A DNA stretch of 64,000 nt from Galeruca laticollis. Its lineage: Eukaryota; Arthropoda; Insecta; Coleoptera; Chrysomelidae. Made by a program: the position numbers and the translations under genes. Position 1 is the first letter of the stretch; every line of letters starts with the position of its first letter. The notes beneath the pieces were generated by a model that saw nothing but the letters and a program-made list of their open reading frames with translations, was not told where the DNA came from and made no database searches. The stretch lies in the NCBI GenBank assembly GCA_963921935.1, contig OY998185.1, positions 63,627,717 through 63,691,716 of the forward strand. Direction: 5' to 3'. This document shows, one piece after another, positions 46,301-54,319 of this stretch.

Positions 46301-46584
46301 AGTTTGTTTTTGCTTTTGCAAAGACGATAACACCATTTTGGTTATAGCTACCTCCATTGTATAGGGTTGTGTTGAGGAAGGACGTGTCCGGGATTTGCCA
46401 AGTTTCTGTTAAAACTATGCACTCGAAACATGTCTCAAGTTCCTCAACATATATTTTTGATATTTTTTGAAACACTACAAATATTAGTATTAAGAATCTT
46501 GAAGTTATTCAATTTGTTATTCACAAACAAAACACCACCAACTCATTCCCAAATTTTGGCCTCTCACTTCTGGGACACCCTGTA
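43393..46584. mobile_element. Short foldback MITE split by LINE copy 2
   Basis: The left part (43393-43556) starts tacagggtgtcccaggaatg and contains an internal inverted repeat (aaaataatgtcagtactt and its mirror). The right part (about 46533-46584) reads caccaccaactcattccc and ends gggacaccctgta, the mirror of the left end. Joining ...gacattatttcaaca to acaccacc... restores an inverted repeat with the left arm (ggtggtgttaaaataatgtc). So the LINE between them inserted into this MITE. The MITE alone is about 220 bp. Confidence 0.7.
43557..46532 (-). mobile_element. Non-LTR retrotransposon copy 2 (EN-RT), nested in a MITE
   Basis: On the minus strand the endonuclease region (about 46475-45846) is one open frame with CIVLTETWQIPDTSFLN, LAFYRSPASRIDDMLDQL, VGDIIIDLMKI, GSDSCLDHIFIKTKQQNF and ITDHYITLL. 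The RT follows in three frames: KNKKAPGLDGINAETLK (about 45200), FLELKKAFDTVDHSILL with CGVPQGTVLGPVLFIIHLN and IISFADDTVIYYKHDD (44903-44487), and the C-terminal part LVESHLNYGITGWGGVSRN (44373-43795). It is the same family as the copy at 14317-17340 and starts at the same position. Both end in aataaacgttattatta. It is broken by stops and frameshifts near 45012, 44940 and 44400-44480. Confidence 0.87.
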
Positions 46585-47682
46585 TATCTAGGTATCATAT
46601 ATGTACATATATACAGGGTGTTTCCAGATGACACCCACCACATCTGCCTATAGATATCTACTTTTCGTAAAAATGGGCAAAATGATATAAGGAATGAGAG
46701 GTACAACCTGATTACTTTTCGAAAGTTATAAAGAATAAATTCATATTTTATGATAACAATAAAGTCGACAATTTTTTTATCATGTCCGCATTATATTGTG
46801 GCATTATTTAGAAGCAGTTAGTTCCATTTATAAATTGTTATTCCATTCTTCTAACATACACCAACTGAAATAGAATAATAAATGTATTCCATCCTGTTCC
46901 GAACAAACAAAATAATTCCATATATTTTTTATTCATTATAAATGAGATTTACCTGACTGGTCTTTAATAAAAATCGACCGAAAACCGCCCTAATCTTCCT
47001 ACGAAAGGGTGCATTGTCCTAAAAGTATGTCAGAAGTTATTTAACACAATAACCTAGTCTTTATTTCCTCCGTGAATTCCACTTTTCGAACGAAATCCCC
47101 TTATTAAAGTGCAATTTCGATCGTTGAACTTGTGTACCTGAGTTTCCCTTCTCGCGTTTAGGAGTTGCATCATGGTTACTCGAAGCATTGGAACGTGAAA
47201 AGTTTGTTTCGACTGACGAATTTCCAAGCGCACTTTCGAAAATGTCGAATGTTTTAATTAGAACCCTTATATTTTTGTTAAGTTTTGAAGTATCATTGAA
47301 AAGAATCTTCAAGTATATCTAAATTTCTAATTTTCACAATTTTTTCAGTATATAAGCGAAACAAAGCCAATAAAATCTGATATCACAACAAAAGTTTGTT
47401 AAACTTATACGTAACTGTACCAATCTATAATGATTATGTTATTTCTACGTGTCTAAAAATGGTACGGATTTGTCGACGTCCTCTATTTCTATCATGAACT
47501 GGATGCGTGGATCATAGATGTTAAAGGTATCCAGAATTTCATCCAGTGCCATAATAATATCATTAACTTATTTTTTAATGAATAATGGAGTGAAAGAAAG
47601 TATTCCTACCTGTAACTCACTCATTTGCACTTTATATTGTATTTCAAGTCGCTACATTTCTGATTTCTTTGTTAATTTATAC
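46585..47682. other. trpgamma intron sequence, largely unassigned
   Basis: A single tacagggtgtttccagatga end near 46614 resembles a MITE terminus without a partner. Nothing else is recognised up to the gypsy target site. Confidence 0.4.
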
Positions 47683-47686
47683 ATAC

Positions 47687-48146
47687 TGTTACGAAAAAGC
47701 ACACTAGTATAGTCCCTAAAACCGACTCTGTCTAAGCCAGGTAACAAACTTAAAATTGTGGCGGATACGCAGTTATAAAAACTGTTCACGAGTTACGAAT
47801 ATCTTATGTAAACATTGTTTTTGTGACCAGAGTTATCTAGAAAAGGCCAGAATCAATTGTCCGGCATTTACTAGCTTTAATATATAAGGGGACTGATCAG
47901 GAAGAGTTAGTTAGTTTATAATTTGACATCGTGAGTTAAACAGTAAATAACTAAATATAAAGTGTTTATATAAATTAGTTTGAGTGAATATACAGTTAAT
48001 ATAAATTAATAATTAAGTGATTAGTTAAGTATATATAAATTAAGTGTAAGTGAGTTAGTGTTTCAATAAATTAGTTAGTAGCCATACCGTGCATTTAAAG
48101 TTTATCCCACCCGTTTATTGTCTAAATAAATAAGAAAAACATTACA
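47687..48146 (+). repeat. Gypsy element 5' LTR
   Basis: It is a 460-bp direct repeat of 51773-52241, starting TGTTACGA and ending ATTACA. A 4-bp direct repeat atac at 47683-47686 matches 52242-52245, as expected for gypsy integration. It contains a TATA-like box (tatataag, 47881-47888) and aataaa near its end (48125). More than a dozen differences and small indels separate it from the 3' LTR, so the insertion is not recent. Confidence 0.92.
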
Positions 48147-48166
48147 TTGGTGTCAGAAGTGGGATA
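48147..48166 (+). promoter_or_regulatory. Primer-binding site candidate
   Basis: The sequence ttggtgtcagaagtgggat directly follows the LTR. The same block follows the LTR at 53901 (gtggtgtcagaagtgggat). It occupies the position where gypsy elements prime minus-strand DNA from a tRNA. I did not identify the tRNA. Confidence 0.55.
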
Positions 48167-48189
48167 ATATAAATAAATTGCTACGTAAA

Positions 48190-49461
48190 ATGGCCAAGAA
48201 ACTATGTGATCTCAAAGTCACGGAATTAAGAGCAGAATTGGAAGATCGTGAGTTGGAAACGTCCGACAAGAAAAGTGAATTAGTAGAAAGACTTAAAGTG
48301 GCACTGGAAAATGACGGCTTTGATCCAGAAACAGTTTTATTTAATGACGAGGCTTCCACCTTAATCTCGTCAATTTCTGCTAATATTTCTGCTAACATGG
48401 ACGAGAAGATTACTGTCATGGTAGAAAAGATTTCTGGCATGGAAGAAAAGATTTCAACGAACGTGAAAAACGATATTTCTGCAATAAAGAACGATTTTTC
48501 TGATATGAAGAATGATATTCCTGCAGATATCTTATCATTGAAAAATGACATTGCTACTGAAGTCGAGAATAAAATTTCGTCTCTAAAATCAGACATGGAC
48601 AATAAAATGACAACGATGGAAAATTAGATGGACGAGAAAATCAAGGAGATAGAGACAAAGATTGCCGATTTAAGAACACAAGACACTTCAGCAGAAGAAA
48701 AGAAGATCGAGATCTGCAAGCCAGAAACACAACCCAAGACAGATGATATTGGCAGTTTTGCCCGAGTCAAGGCCCCAACGTTCGATGGAAAAATATCGTG
48801 GACCAACTATATGAAACAATTTGAAGCAGCCGCTAGAGTGAATAATTGGTCCGATAGAGAGAAGGCAGTGAACTTAACCATCGCGCTTCGCGGAGATGCC
48901 TTAGATGTACTCCAGACGATACCTTTGGAAGAAATGGATGACTTCGAACTGCTGAAGAAGAGGTTGGACATGCGATATGGTCACGAACATTTGGAACAGT
49001 TGTACAGATTCCAGCTGAAGAACCGAAGGCGGAAACGTGACGAACCCCTTCAAGAGTATGAAATGGATATTGCCCGACTAGTTCGATTTGCTTATCCATC
49101 AGCACCAGAGAACATGATGGAATATTTAGGCATCCAGGCCTTTATTGACGGTTTGTGTGACCACGATATGGAGAAGACGCTTCGATTAGCCCATCCTAAA
49201 ACATTGGCCGATGCATTGACTGCTGCTCTTGAATATGAAGCAGCCATGATGGCTTCGGGATACAACAAAGGTGAGACCATACAGGAAAAAGGTGACGATG
49301 ACAGACTTGACCAGATCGTTAACTTGTTGAAAGGTATGGCAGACAAGAAGCCGAAGAAAATCAGGTGCTGTAATTGTGGTCATCTAGAGCATGCACGCAG
49401 TTTGTGTAAGCGTCCTACGACTCCTGCAAACCAAGAACCTCTCAAATGCAAAGCAGCGTAG
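48190..49461 (+). pseudogene. Gypsy Gag with N-terminal SAP domain (one internal stop)
   Basis: The ATG at 48190 follows the PBS. Residues about 7-39 (DLKVTELRAELEDRELETSD, KKSELVERLKVAL) fit a SAP domain, a helix-extended-helix DNA/chromatin-binding motif. Residues about 55-155 are a coiled coil with repeating MDEKI/NDI units, broken by a TAG at codon 146 (48625-48627). Then comes a capsid-like region (VKAPTFDGKISWTNYMKQFE, NLTIALRGDALDVLQTIP) and one C-x2-C-x4-H-x4-C zinc knuckle at 49366-49407. The frame ends KCKAA at 49461. Apart from the TAG the frame is open. The zinc knuckle region is repeated in degenerate form at the start of the next frame. Confidence 0.88.
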
Positions 49462-49491
49462 AAAAGTTCGCGGTACAACAAAGGTAGGACC

Positions 49492-51798
49492 ATGCAGGAA
49501 GAAGATAACGATAACAAACTTGACCAGCTTGTCAACTTGTTGAGAGGTATGGCAGACAAGATGCCAAAGAAGATCAAATGCCGGGAGTATGGTGAGCTAG
49601 AGCACGTACGCAGTCCGTCTAAGCGCCCCAAGATTCCTGTAACCCAAGAACTCCAGTCACAGGGGAAATCAGACAGAGGTGAACATCCTGCTGATGTGAA
49701 TCACCGAAAAGCCAACTCTTTGCCTAGACGGCCATGCCCTGTAGACTATTCACAATGCAACAAGTCGAAATCTAAGAAAGTTGCAGTTTCAAGAATTACA
49801 GTAGTCAATGAAGAATGGTCACCCACCAGGATCAGAGAAGATCAGGAGAATGATCCTCACCTGAAGATGATCCGGCAATGGAAGGAAGAAAATTGGCGAC
49901 CTACCTGGCAAGAAGTGTCAATATTTTCACCGACACTCAAGGCATATTGGGCTCAGTGGGACTCCCTTGTCCTGGAAGAAGGGCTGTTGAAAAGAGTCCT
50001 TGAAAACGATGATGGTCCCGAAATGAGGAGACAGCTAGTTCTCCCGAGAACAAGAGTAGCTGAGATACTGAAGAAGTTACACGACAGTCCATCGGGAGGT
50101 CATCTGGGAGTGAAGAAAACCCTTCAGCGAGTCCGTGAAAGGTTTTATTGGATGAACAGCTCCGACGATGTGAAGGACTGGTGTAAGAAATGTACGACTT
50201 GTGCTACGAGTAATGGACCACATCGCGAGAGAAAGGCACCCATGAAACAGTACAATGTTGGAAGCCCTTTCGAACGGATTGCTTTAGATATGGCTGGGCC
50301 ATTTCCAATGGCAGAAAATGGTGGCAAATACATACTGGTTGTAATGGATTATTTCACAAAGTGGGTGGAAATTTACGCTATCCCGAATCAAGAGGCCACA
50401 ACTGTCGTAGATGTATTGGTGAAAGAATTTATCAGCCGATATGGAGTGCCCTTGGAAGTCCATAGCGACCAAGGAAGAAATTTCGAAAGTCATCTATTCC
50501 AGGAGATTTGCGAGAAGCTGGGAATGAAGAAGACCAGAACAACAGCATTACATCCACAGTCAGATGGAATGGTCGAGAGAATGAACAGGACTATTAGAAA
50601 ATACCTGTCCAAAGTAGTATCCAGCCATCAGAGAGATTGGGACCAGTATCTCTCCCTATTCGCATTGGCTTATCGATCTGCCGTCAATGAGTCCACGGGT
50701 GAAACACCTGCGAAAATCCTGTTTGGACGGGAAATGAGGCTTCCGTGTGACCTGGAATTTGGCTGTCGGCCTGGAGAAGATCTAGCAGGCGAAGACTACG
50801 TGATCCAATTGAGAAGAAGGCTGGACGATATTCATGAATTAGTTCGAACAAAACTTCAAGTTGCCAGCGACAGAATGAAAAGTCGGTACGACACGCAGGC
50901 CACAGAAGGCGGTTTTAAAGAAGGGGACAAAGTATGGTTACACAACCCGACGAGGAGAAAAGGATTTTCTCCAAAATTACAAAAATCCTGGGAAGGTCCA
51001 TACTTAATCAAGAAAATGATCAATGATGTTTTATATCGCATAAGCAAGATCCCCAACGGAAAACCAAAAGTAGTTCACCAAAACCGACTAGCGCCATTCG
51101 AAGGAGACCATGACATAGAGGAAGGAATAAACCTTATTCGAGATGTATCTGACCCCACCTTCGATGAATTTATGGGCGCGTATGGAGGTACCGGAAAAGC
51201 TAGATATGGAGTCACTTCGGAACAACAACAAAGTTTGTTCACTCTCCCGGAAGAATATTCACTGGCATACAGCATCCCCGCCCGTATCAAGAACGCACGA
51301 GGGTTGGCAACCGTCTTTCGAAAGAAGTTCGGGCAATTAGAAAAACTTGAAGACCAGATTCCAATCCCTGGCAAGCCACTGAAACTGAAACATAATTCGC
51401 GGTACGTGTTCTACGTGGTAACTAAAAATGAATTCCAAGATCGATCTACCTATCGCGATGTGTGGGAAGCACTTCGAAACCTCCGAGACCATGTGTTGGA
51501 ATCCAACGTGAAGAAACTGGCTATGCCTAAGGTAGGGAGTAACCAGTTGGATTGGCGAATCATCAGGAACATGGTAGAGATTATCTTTCAAGATACCGGT
51601 GTCCAGATATTAATTTGCAGCTACAACTCCCGTTATCAGTATCCGAAGAAGACGGTGCCCTGCTATTTTCATAAGATCGGAAAGTGTAGAAATGGGGCCA
51701 GTTGCCGATTCAAACATCCAGTCTCGGCTACACAAAAGTTCCAGGCGGAACTTCCATTTAAGGAGGGGGTAATGTTACGAAACAGCACACTGGTATAG
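49492..51798 (+). CDS. Gypsy Pol remnant: integrase + macrodomain + CCCH zinc finger
   Basis: It is a 768-codon uninterrupted frame. Residues 1-50 repeat the Gag zinc-knuckle region with its cysteines lost. Residues 70-90 (HRKANSLPRRPCPVDYSQCN) are the end of RNase H, so protease, RT and most of RNase H are deleted. The integrase follows: zinc-binding H197/H204/C231/C234, then D266, D326 and E362 with DD35E spacing, then a GPY module (WEGPYLIKK, about 500). Residues about 585-712 match a TARG1/OARD1-like macrodomain: SLAYSIPARIKNARGLATVF, RKKFGQLEKL, SRYVFYVVTKNEF, KLAMPKVGS. Residues 724-742 are a C-x7-C-x5-C-x3-H zinc finger (CYFHKIGKCRNGASCRFKH). The frame ends 26 bp inside the 3' LTR. The Lys aligned with the TARG1 catalytic Lys is present (K633), but the Asp loop is shortened (VGSNQLDW), so hydrolase activity is doubtful while ligand binding is possible. 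Confidence 0.88.
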   Translation: MQEEDNDNKLDQLVNLLRGMADKMPKKIKCREYGELEHVRSPSKRPKIPVTQELQSQGKSDRGEHPADVNHRKANSLPRRPCPVDYSQCNKSKSKKVAVSRITVVNEEWSPTRIREDQENDPHLKMIRQWKEENWRPTWQEVSIFSPTLKAYWAQWDSLVLEEGLLKRVLENDDGPEMRRQLVLPRTRVAEILKKLHDSPSGGHLGVKKTLQRVRERFYWMNSSDDVKDWCKKCTTCATSNGPHRERKAPMKQYNVGSPFERIALDMAGPFPMAENGGKYILVVMDYFTKWVEIYAIPNQEATTVVDVLVKEFISRYGVPLEVHSDQGRNFESHLFQEICEKLGMKKTRTTALHPQSDGMVERMNRTIRKYLSKVVSSHQRDWDQYLSLFALAYRSAVNESTGETPAKILFGREMRLPCDLEFGCRPGEDLAGEDYVIQLRRRLDDIHELVRTKLQVASDRMKSRYDTQATEGGFKEGDKVWLHNPTRRKGFSPKLQKSWEGPYLIKKMINDVLYRISKIPNGKPKVVHQNRLAPFEGDHDIEEGINLIRDVSDPTFDEFMGAYGGTGKARYGVTSEQQQSLFTLPEEYSLAYSIPARIKNARGLATVFRKKFGQLEKLEDQIPIPGKPLKLKHNSRYVFYVVTKNEFQDRSTYRDVWEALRNLRDHVLESNVKKLAMPKVGSNQLDWRIIRNMVEIIFQDTGVQILICSYNSRYQYPKKTVPCYFHKIGKCRNGASCRFKHPVSATQKFQAELPFKEGVMLRNSTLV
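51760..51772 (+). promoter_or_regulatory. Polypurine tract
   Basis: aaggagggggtaa immediately precedes the TGTTACGA start of the 3' LTR. It overlaps the last codons of the pol frame. Confidence 0.7.
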
Positions 51799-52241
51799 TC
51801 CCTAAAACCGACTCTGTCTAAGCAAGGTAACAAAGTTAAAATTATGGCGGATACGCAGTTATAAAAAACTGTTTACGAGTTACGACTATCTTATGTAAAC
51901 ATTGTTTTTGTGACCAGAGTTATCTAGAAAAGGCCAGAATCAATTGTCCGGAATTTACTACTAAAAATGGCTTTAATATATAAGGGACTGATCAGGAAGA
52001 GTTAGTTAGTTTATAATTTGACATCGTGAGTTAAACAGTAAATAAGTGAATATAAAGTGTTTATATAAATTAGTTTGAGTGAATATACAGTTAATATAAA
52101 TTAATAATTAAGTGATTAGTTAAGTATATATAAATTAAGTGTTAGTGAGTTAGTGTTTCAATAAATTAGTAAGTAGCCATACCGAGTGTTTAAAATTTAT
52201 CCCACCCGTTTATTGTCTAAATAAATAACAAAAATATTACA
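51773..52241 (+). repeat. Gypsy element 3' LTR
   Basis: It is a 469-bp direct repeat of 47687-48146. It starts TGTTACGAAACAG and ends ATTACA, followed by the target duplicate atac (52242-52245). Compared with the 5' LTR it has a short insertion (ctaaaaatgg near 51960) and scattered substitutions. Confidence 0.92.
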
Positions 52242-52245
52242 ATAC

Positions 52246-52749
52246 AATTCATTTTAGGACTCTCTTATCTCAATTTAATGAAACAATAAAAAAATGTAAT
52301 GGGAATTAATTTCAAAATGTGCCTCAAACAATTTAAGCCCTGAGAAAAATTATATCGCGTCTGGAATCCTTTTACGCGTCTAGAAATAACATCGTATTTC
52401 AAAGACGTCTTTAAAAGAGCTTCTGATTTATCTGATGAGTGGAATTGCGGTAAAGTGGCAATACGACAGTAAATTTTAATTATTACAATTAAGCTTTATT
52501 TATGAGGCACTTAAAAAGGATGAAAAACAGCCTAAAATAACTGTAGTTTTATAAAATACAAGACAGTTACGTAATTATAAACTTTTTTTAGCACGGTCGA
52601 TATTGAGGGATACCCTATTATATATAAATATTTCTAATAAATTAATCTGTACAACTATAATTTGCTTAATTTTGTAATCCCCGTATACTAGATCGATAGT
52701 TTATTTGGTAAAATAGTCAAATAATGAAACATGTTTTTTTTTGTTCTAG
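52246..52749. other. trpgamma intron sequence, nothing recognised
   Basis: Short unassigned stretch ending in the exon 6 polypyrimidine tract (ttttttttgttctag). Confidence 0.5.
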
Positions 52750-52984
52750 TTTGTCGCCCATTCCAACGTACAGCAACTTCTGGCTTCCCTTTGGTATGAA
52801 GGATTGCCGGGATTTCGACGCAAAAATATGGTTTTGCAAGCGTTAGAGATCGTCCGGATAGGAATTCTCTTTCCGTTCTTCTCGATCGCCTACATCGCCG
52901 CCCCGCATTCCGTTATCGGTCAGACCATGCGGAAACCTTTCATCAAGTTCATATGCCATTCCGCTTCGTACTTTCTGTTTCTAT
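52750..52984 (+). CDS. trpgamma: TRPgamma exon 6 of those visible (residues 290-367), pre-S1 and start of S1
   Basis: The acceptor is ttttttttgttctag|TTT and the donor is CTAT|gtgagt. The exon starts on a codon boundary and ends with one base of the next codon. It encodes FVAHSNVQQLLASLWYEGLP, GFRRKNMVLQALEIVRIGIL, FPFFSIAYIAAPHSVIGQTM and RKPFIKFICHSASYFLFL. The hydrophobic run IGILFPFFSIAYIA is the pre-S1 membrane-associated helix, and KFICHSASYFLFL starts S1. Segments S2-S6, the pore and the TRP box are not in the window. The exon lies between two related gypsy LTRs in direct orientation (51773-52241 and 53441-53901). Confidence 0.95.
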
Positions 52985-53440
52985 GTGAGTAATTACTTTC
53001 TCGTTAACAATATTTTTTAAACTTTTATTAATTTTAATATTTTTATCACGTTAATATAAGTTTTCTTTGAGTTACCTTGTATAATAATTGAGGGGCTTGA
53101 AAGTGAAAGGGTTTAACTGCACTTTTGAAAATAAATGGTCTAAGAGGAGAGATTAACATACCTGATCAGATTCTTTGGTTTTTAGGATTTGAACAATGCA
53201 GATTTCGCAAAGTTGTTCCAAATTACACTAAACTCTTGCTTAAGAGTTTGTGTGTCTATGAATTAATCGTGAAGATGTTTAAATATTTATATTTACCAGA
53301 ATATACAAGTATTTACCATAATATTTATGGGAAAGAGTTAAAAACTGTAGCTATATTTTATAAAACTGTAACTGACATTACTAAAAATAGAATAATTTTT
53401 AGCGACCGAACACTGCTAAAGGAACTTCAAAACAAAATAT
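52985..53440. other. trpgamma intron sequence, nothing recognised
   Basis: An open frame at 53125-53466 (113 residues) shows no motif and runs into the LTR. Confidence 0.45.
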
Positions 53441-53901
53441 TGTTACGAAACAGCACACTGGTATAGTCCCTAAAACCGACCCTGTCTAAGCCAGGTATAA
53501 TAGTTAAAATTATGGCGGATACGCAGTTATAAAAAACTGTTTACGATTGAGACTATCTTATCTAGAACTGGTTTTTGTGACCAGAGTTATCTAAAAGAGG
53601 CCAGAAAAATTATTTGCGTGTAAAAGCCGCAGCCCGGAATTCTCTAGTACAAAAGGCACTAGTATATAAGGGGACTGATCAGGAAGAGTTAGTTAGTTCA
53701 TAATGTGACATAGTGAGTTAAACAAATAAATAAGTGAATTAGTGAACTGTTTATATAAATTAGTTTAAGTGAATATACTGTATATATAAATTAAGTATTA
53801 GTGATTACTTTAGTGTTCAAATAAATTAGTAAGTAGCCATACCGTGTGTTTAAAGTTTATCCCACCCGTTTATTGTTTAAATAAATAACAAAAACATTAC
53901 A
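53441..53901 (+). repeat. LTR of a second gypsy copy
   Basis: A 461-bp LTR of the same family (TGTTACGAAACAG ... ATTACA). It is more diverged than the other two, with a replaced middle section near 53600-53640. The PBS-like block follows at once, so this is a 5' LTR of a second element rather than a solo LTR. No partner 3' LTR was found to the right in the window. Confidence 0.9.
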
Positions 53902-53945
53902 GTGGTGTCAGAAGTGGGATAATATGAATAAATTGCTACGTGAAA

Positions 53946-54217
53946 ATGGCCAAGGGATTGAGGGATCTGAAAGTTACGGAATTGAGAGCAAAATTGGAAG
54001 ATCGTGAGTTGGAAACGTCCGGTAAGAAAAGTGAATTAGTAGAAAGACTTAAAGTAGCACTGGAAAATGACGGCTTTGATCCAGAAACAGTTTTCTTTAA
54101 GGACGAGGCTTCCACCTTAATCTCGTCAATTTCTGCCATGGAAGAGAAGATTTCAACGAATGTGAAAAACGATATTTCTACTAATATGGACGAGAAGATT
54201 TCCACTATGAAGAATGG
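53946..54217 (+). pseudogene. Truncated gypsy Gag (SAP domain) of the second copy
   Basis: The ATG at 53946 opens MAKGLRDLKVTELRAKLEDR, followed by ELETSGKKSELVERLKVAL, the same SAP domain as the first copy. The coiled-coil repeats are fewer (two MDEKI-type units). The frame is cut at about 54217, where the I-type LINE begins. The tail beyond that point belongs to the LINE. Confidence 0.88.
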
Positions 54218-54319
54218 GAAGAAATCAGCAATTTACTGGCAAAAACCTTTGAATTAAAATTTCAAAGTAAAGTTAATTCTACACTTACTTATTCAGATAA
54301 AGCTCCTTCCCCATGTACT

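Noticed and set aside
48153..48602. Minus-strand open frame of 149 codons opposite gypsy gag
   Set aside because: It is the antisense of the Gag coiled-coil region, where repeating codons leave the opposite strand open. No family motif.
53125..53466. 113-codon frame before the second gypsy LTR
   Set aside because: No motif, A+T-rich composition, and its end is simply the LTR start; chance open frame.
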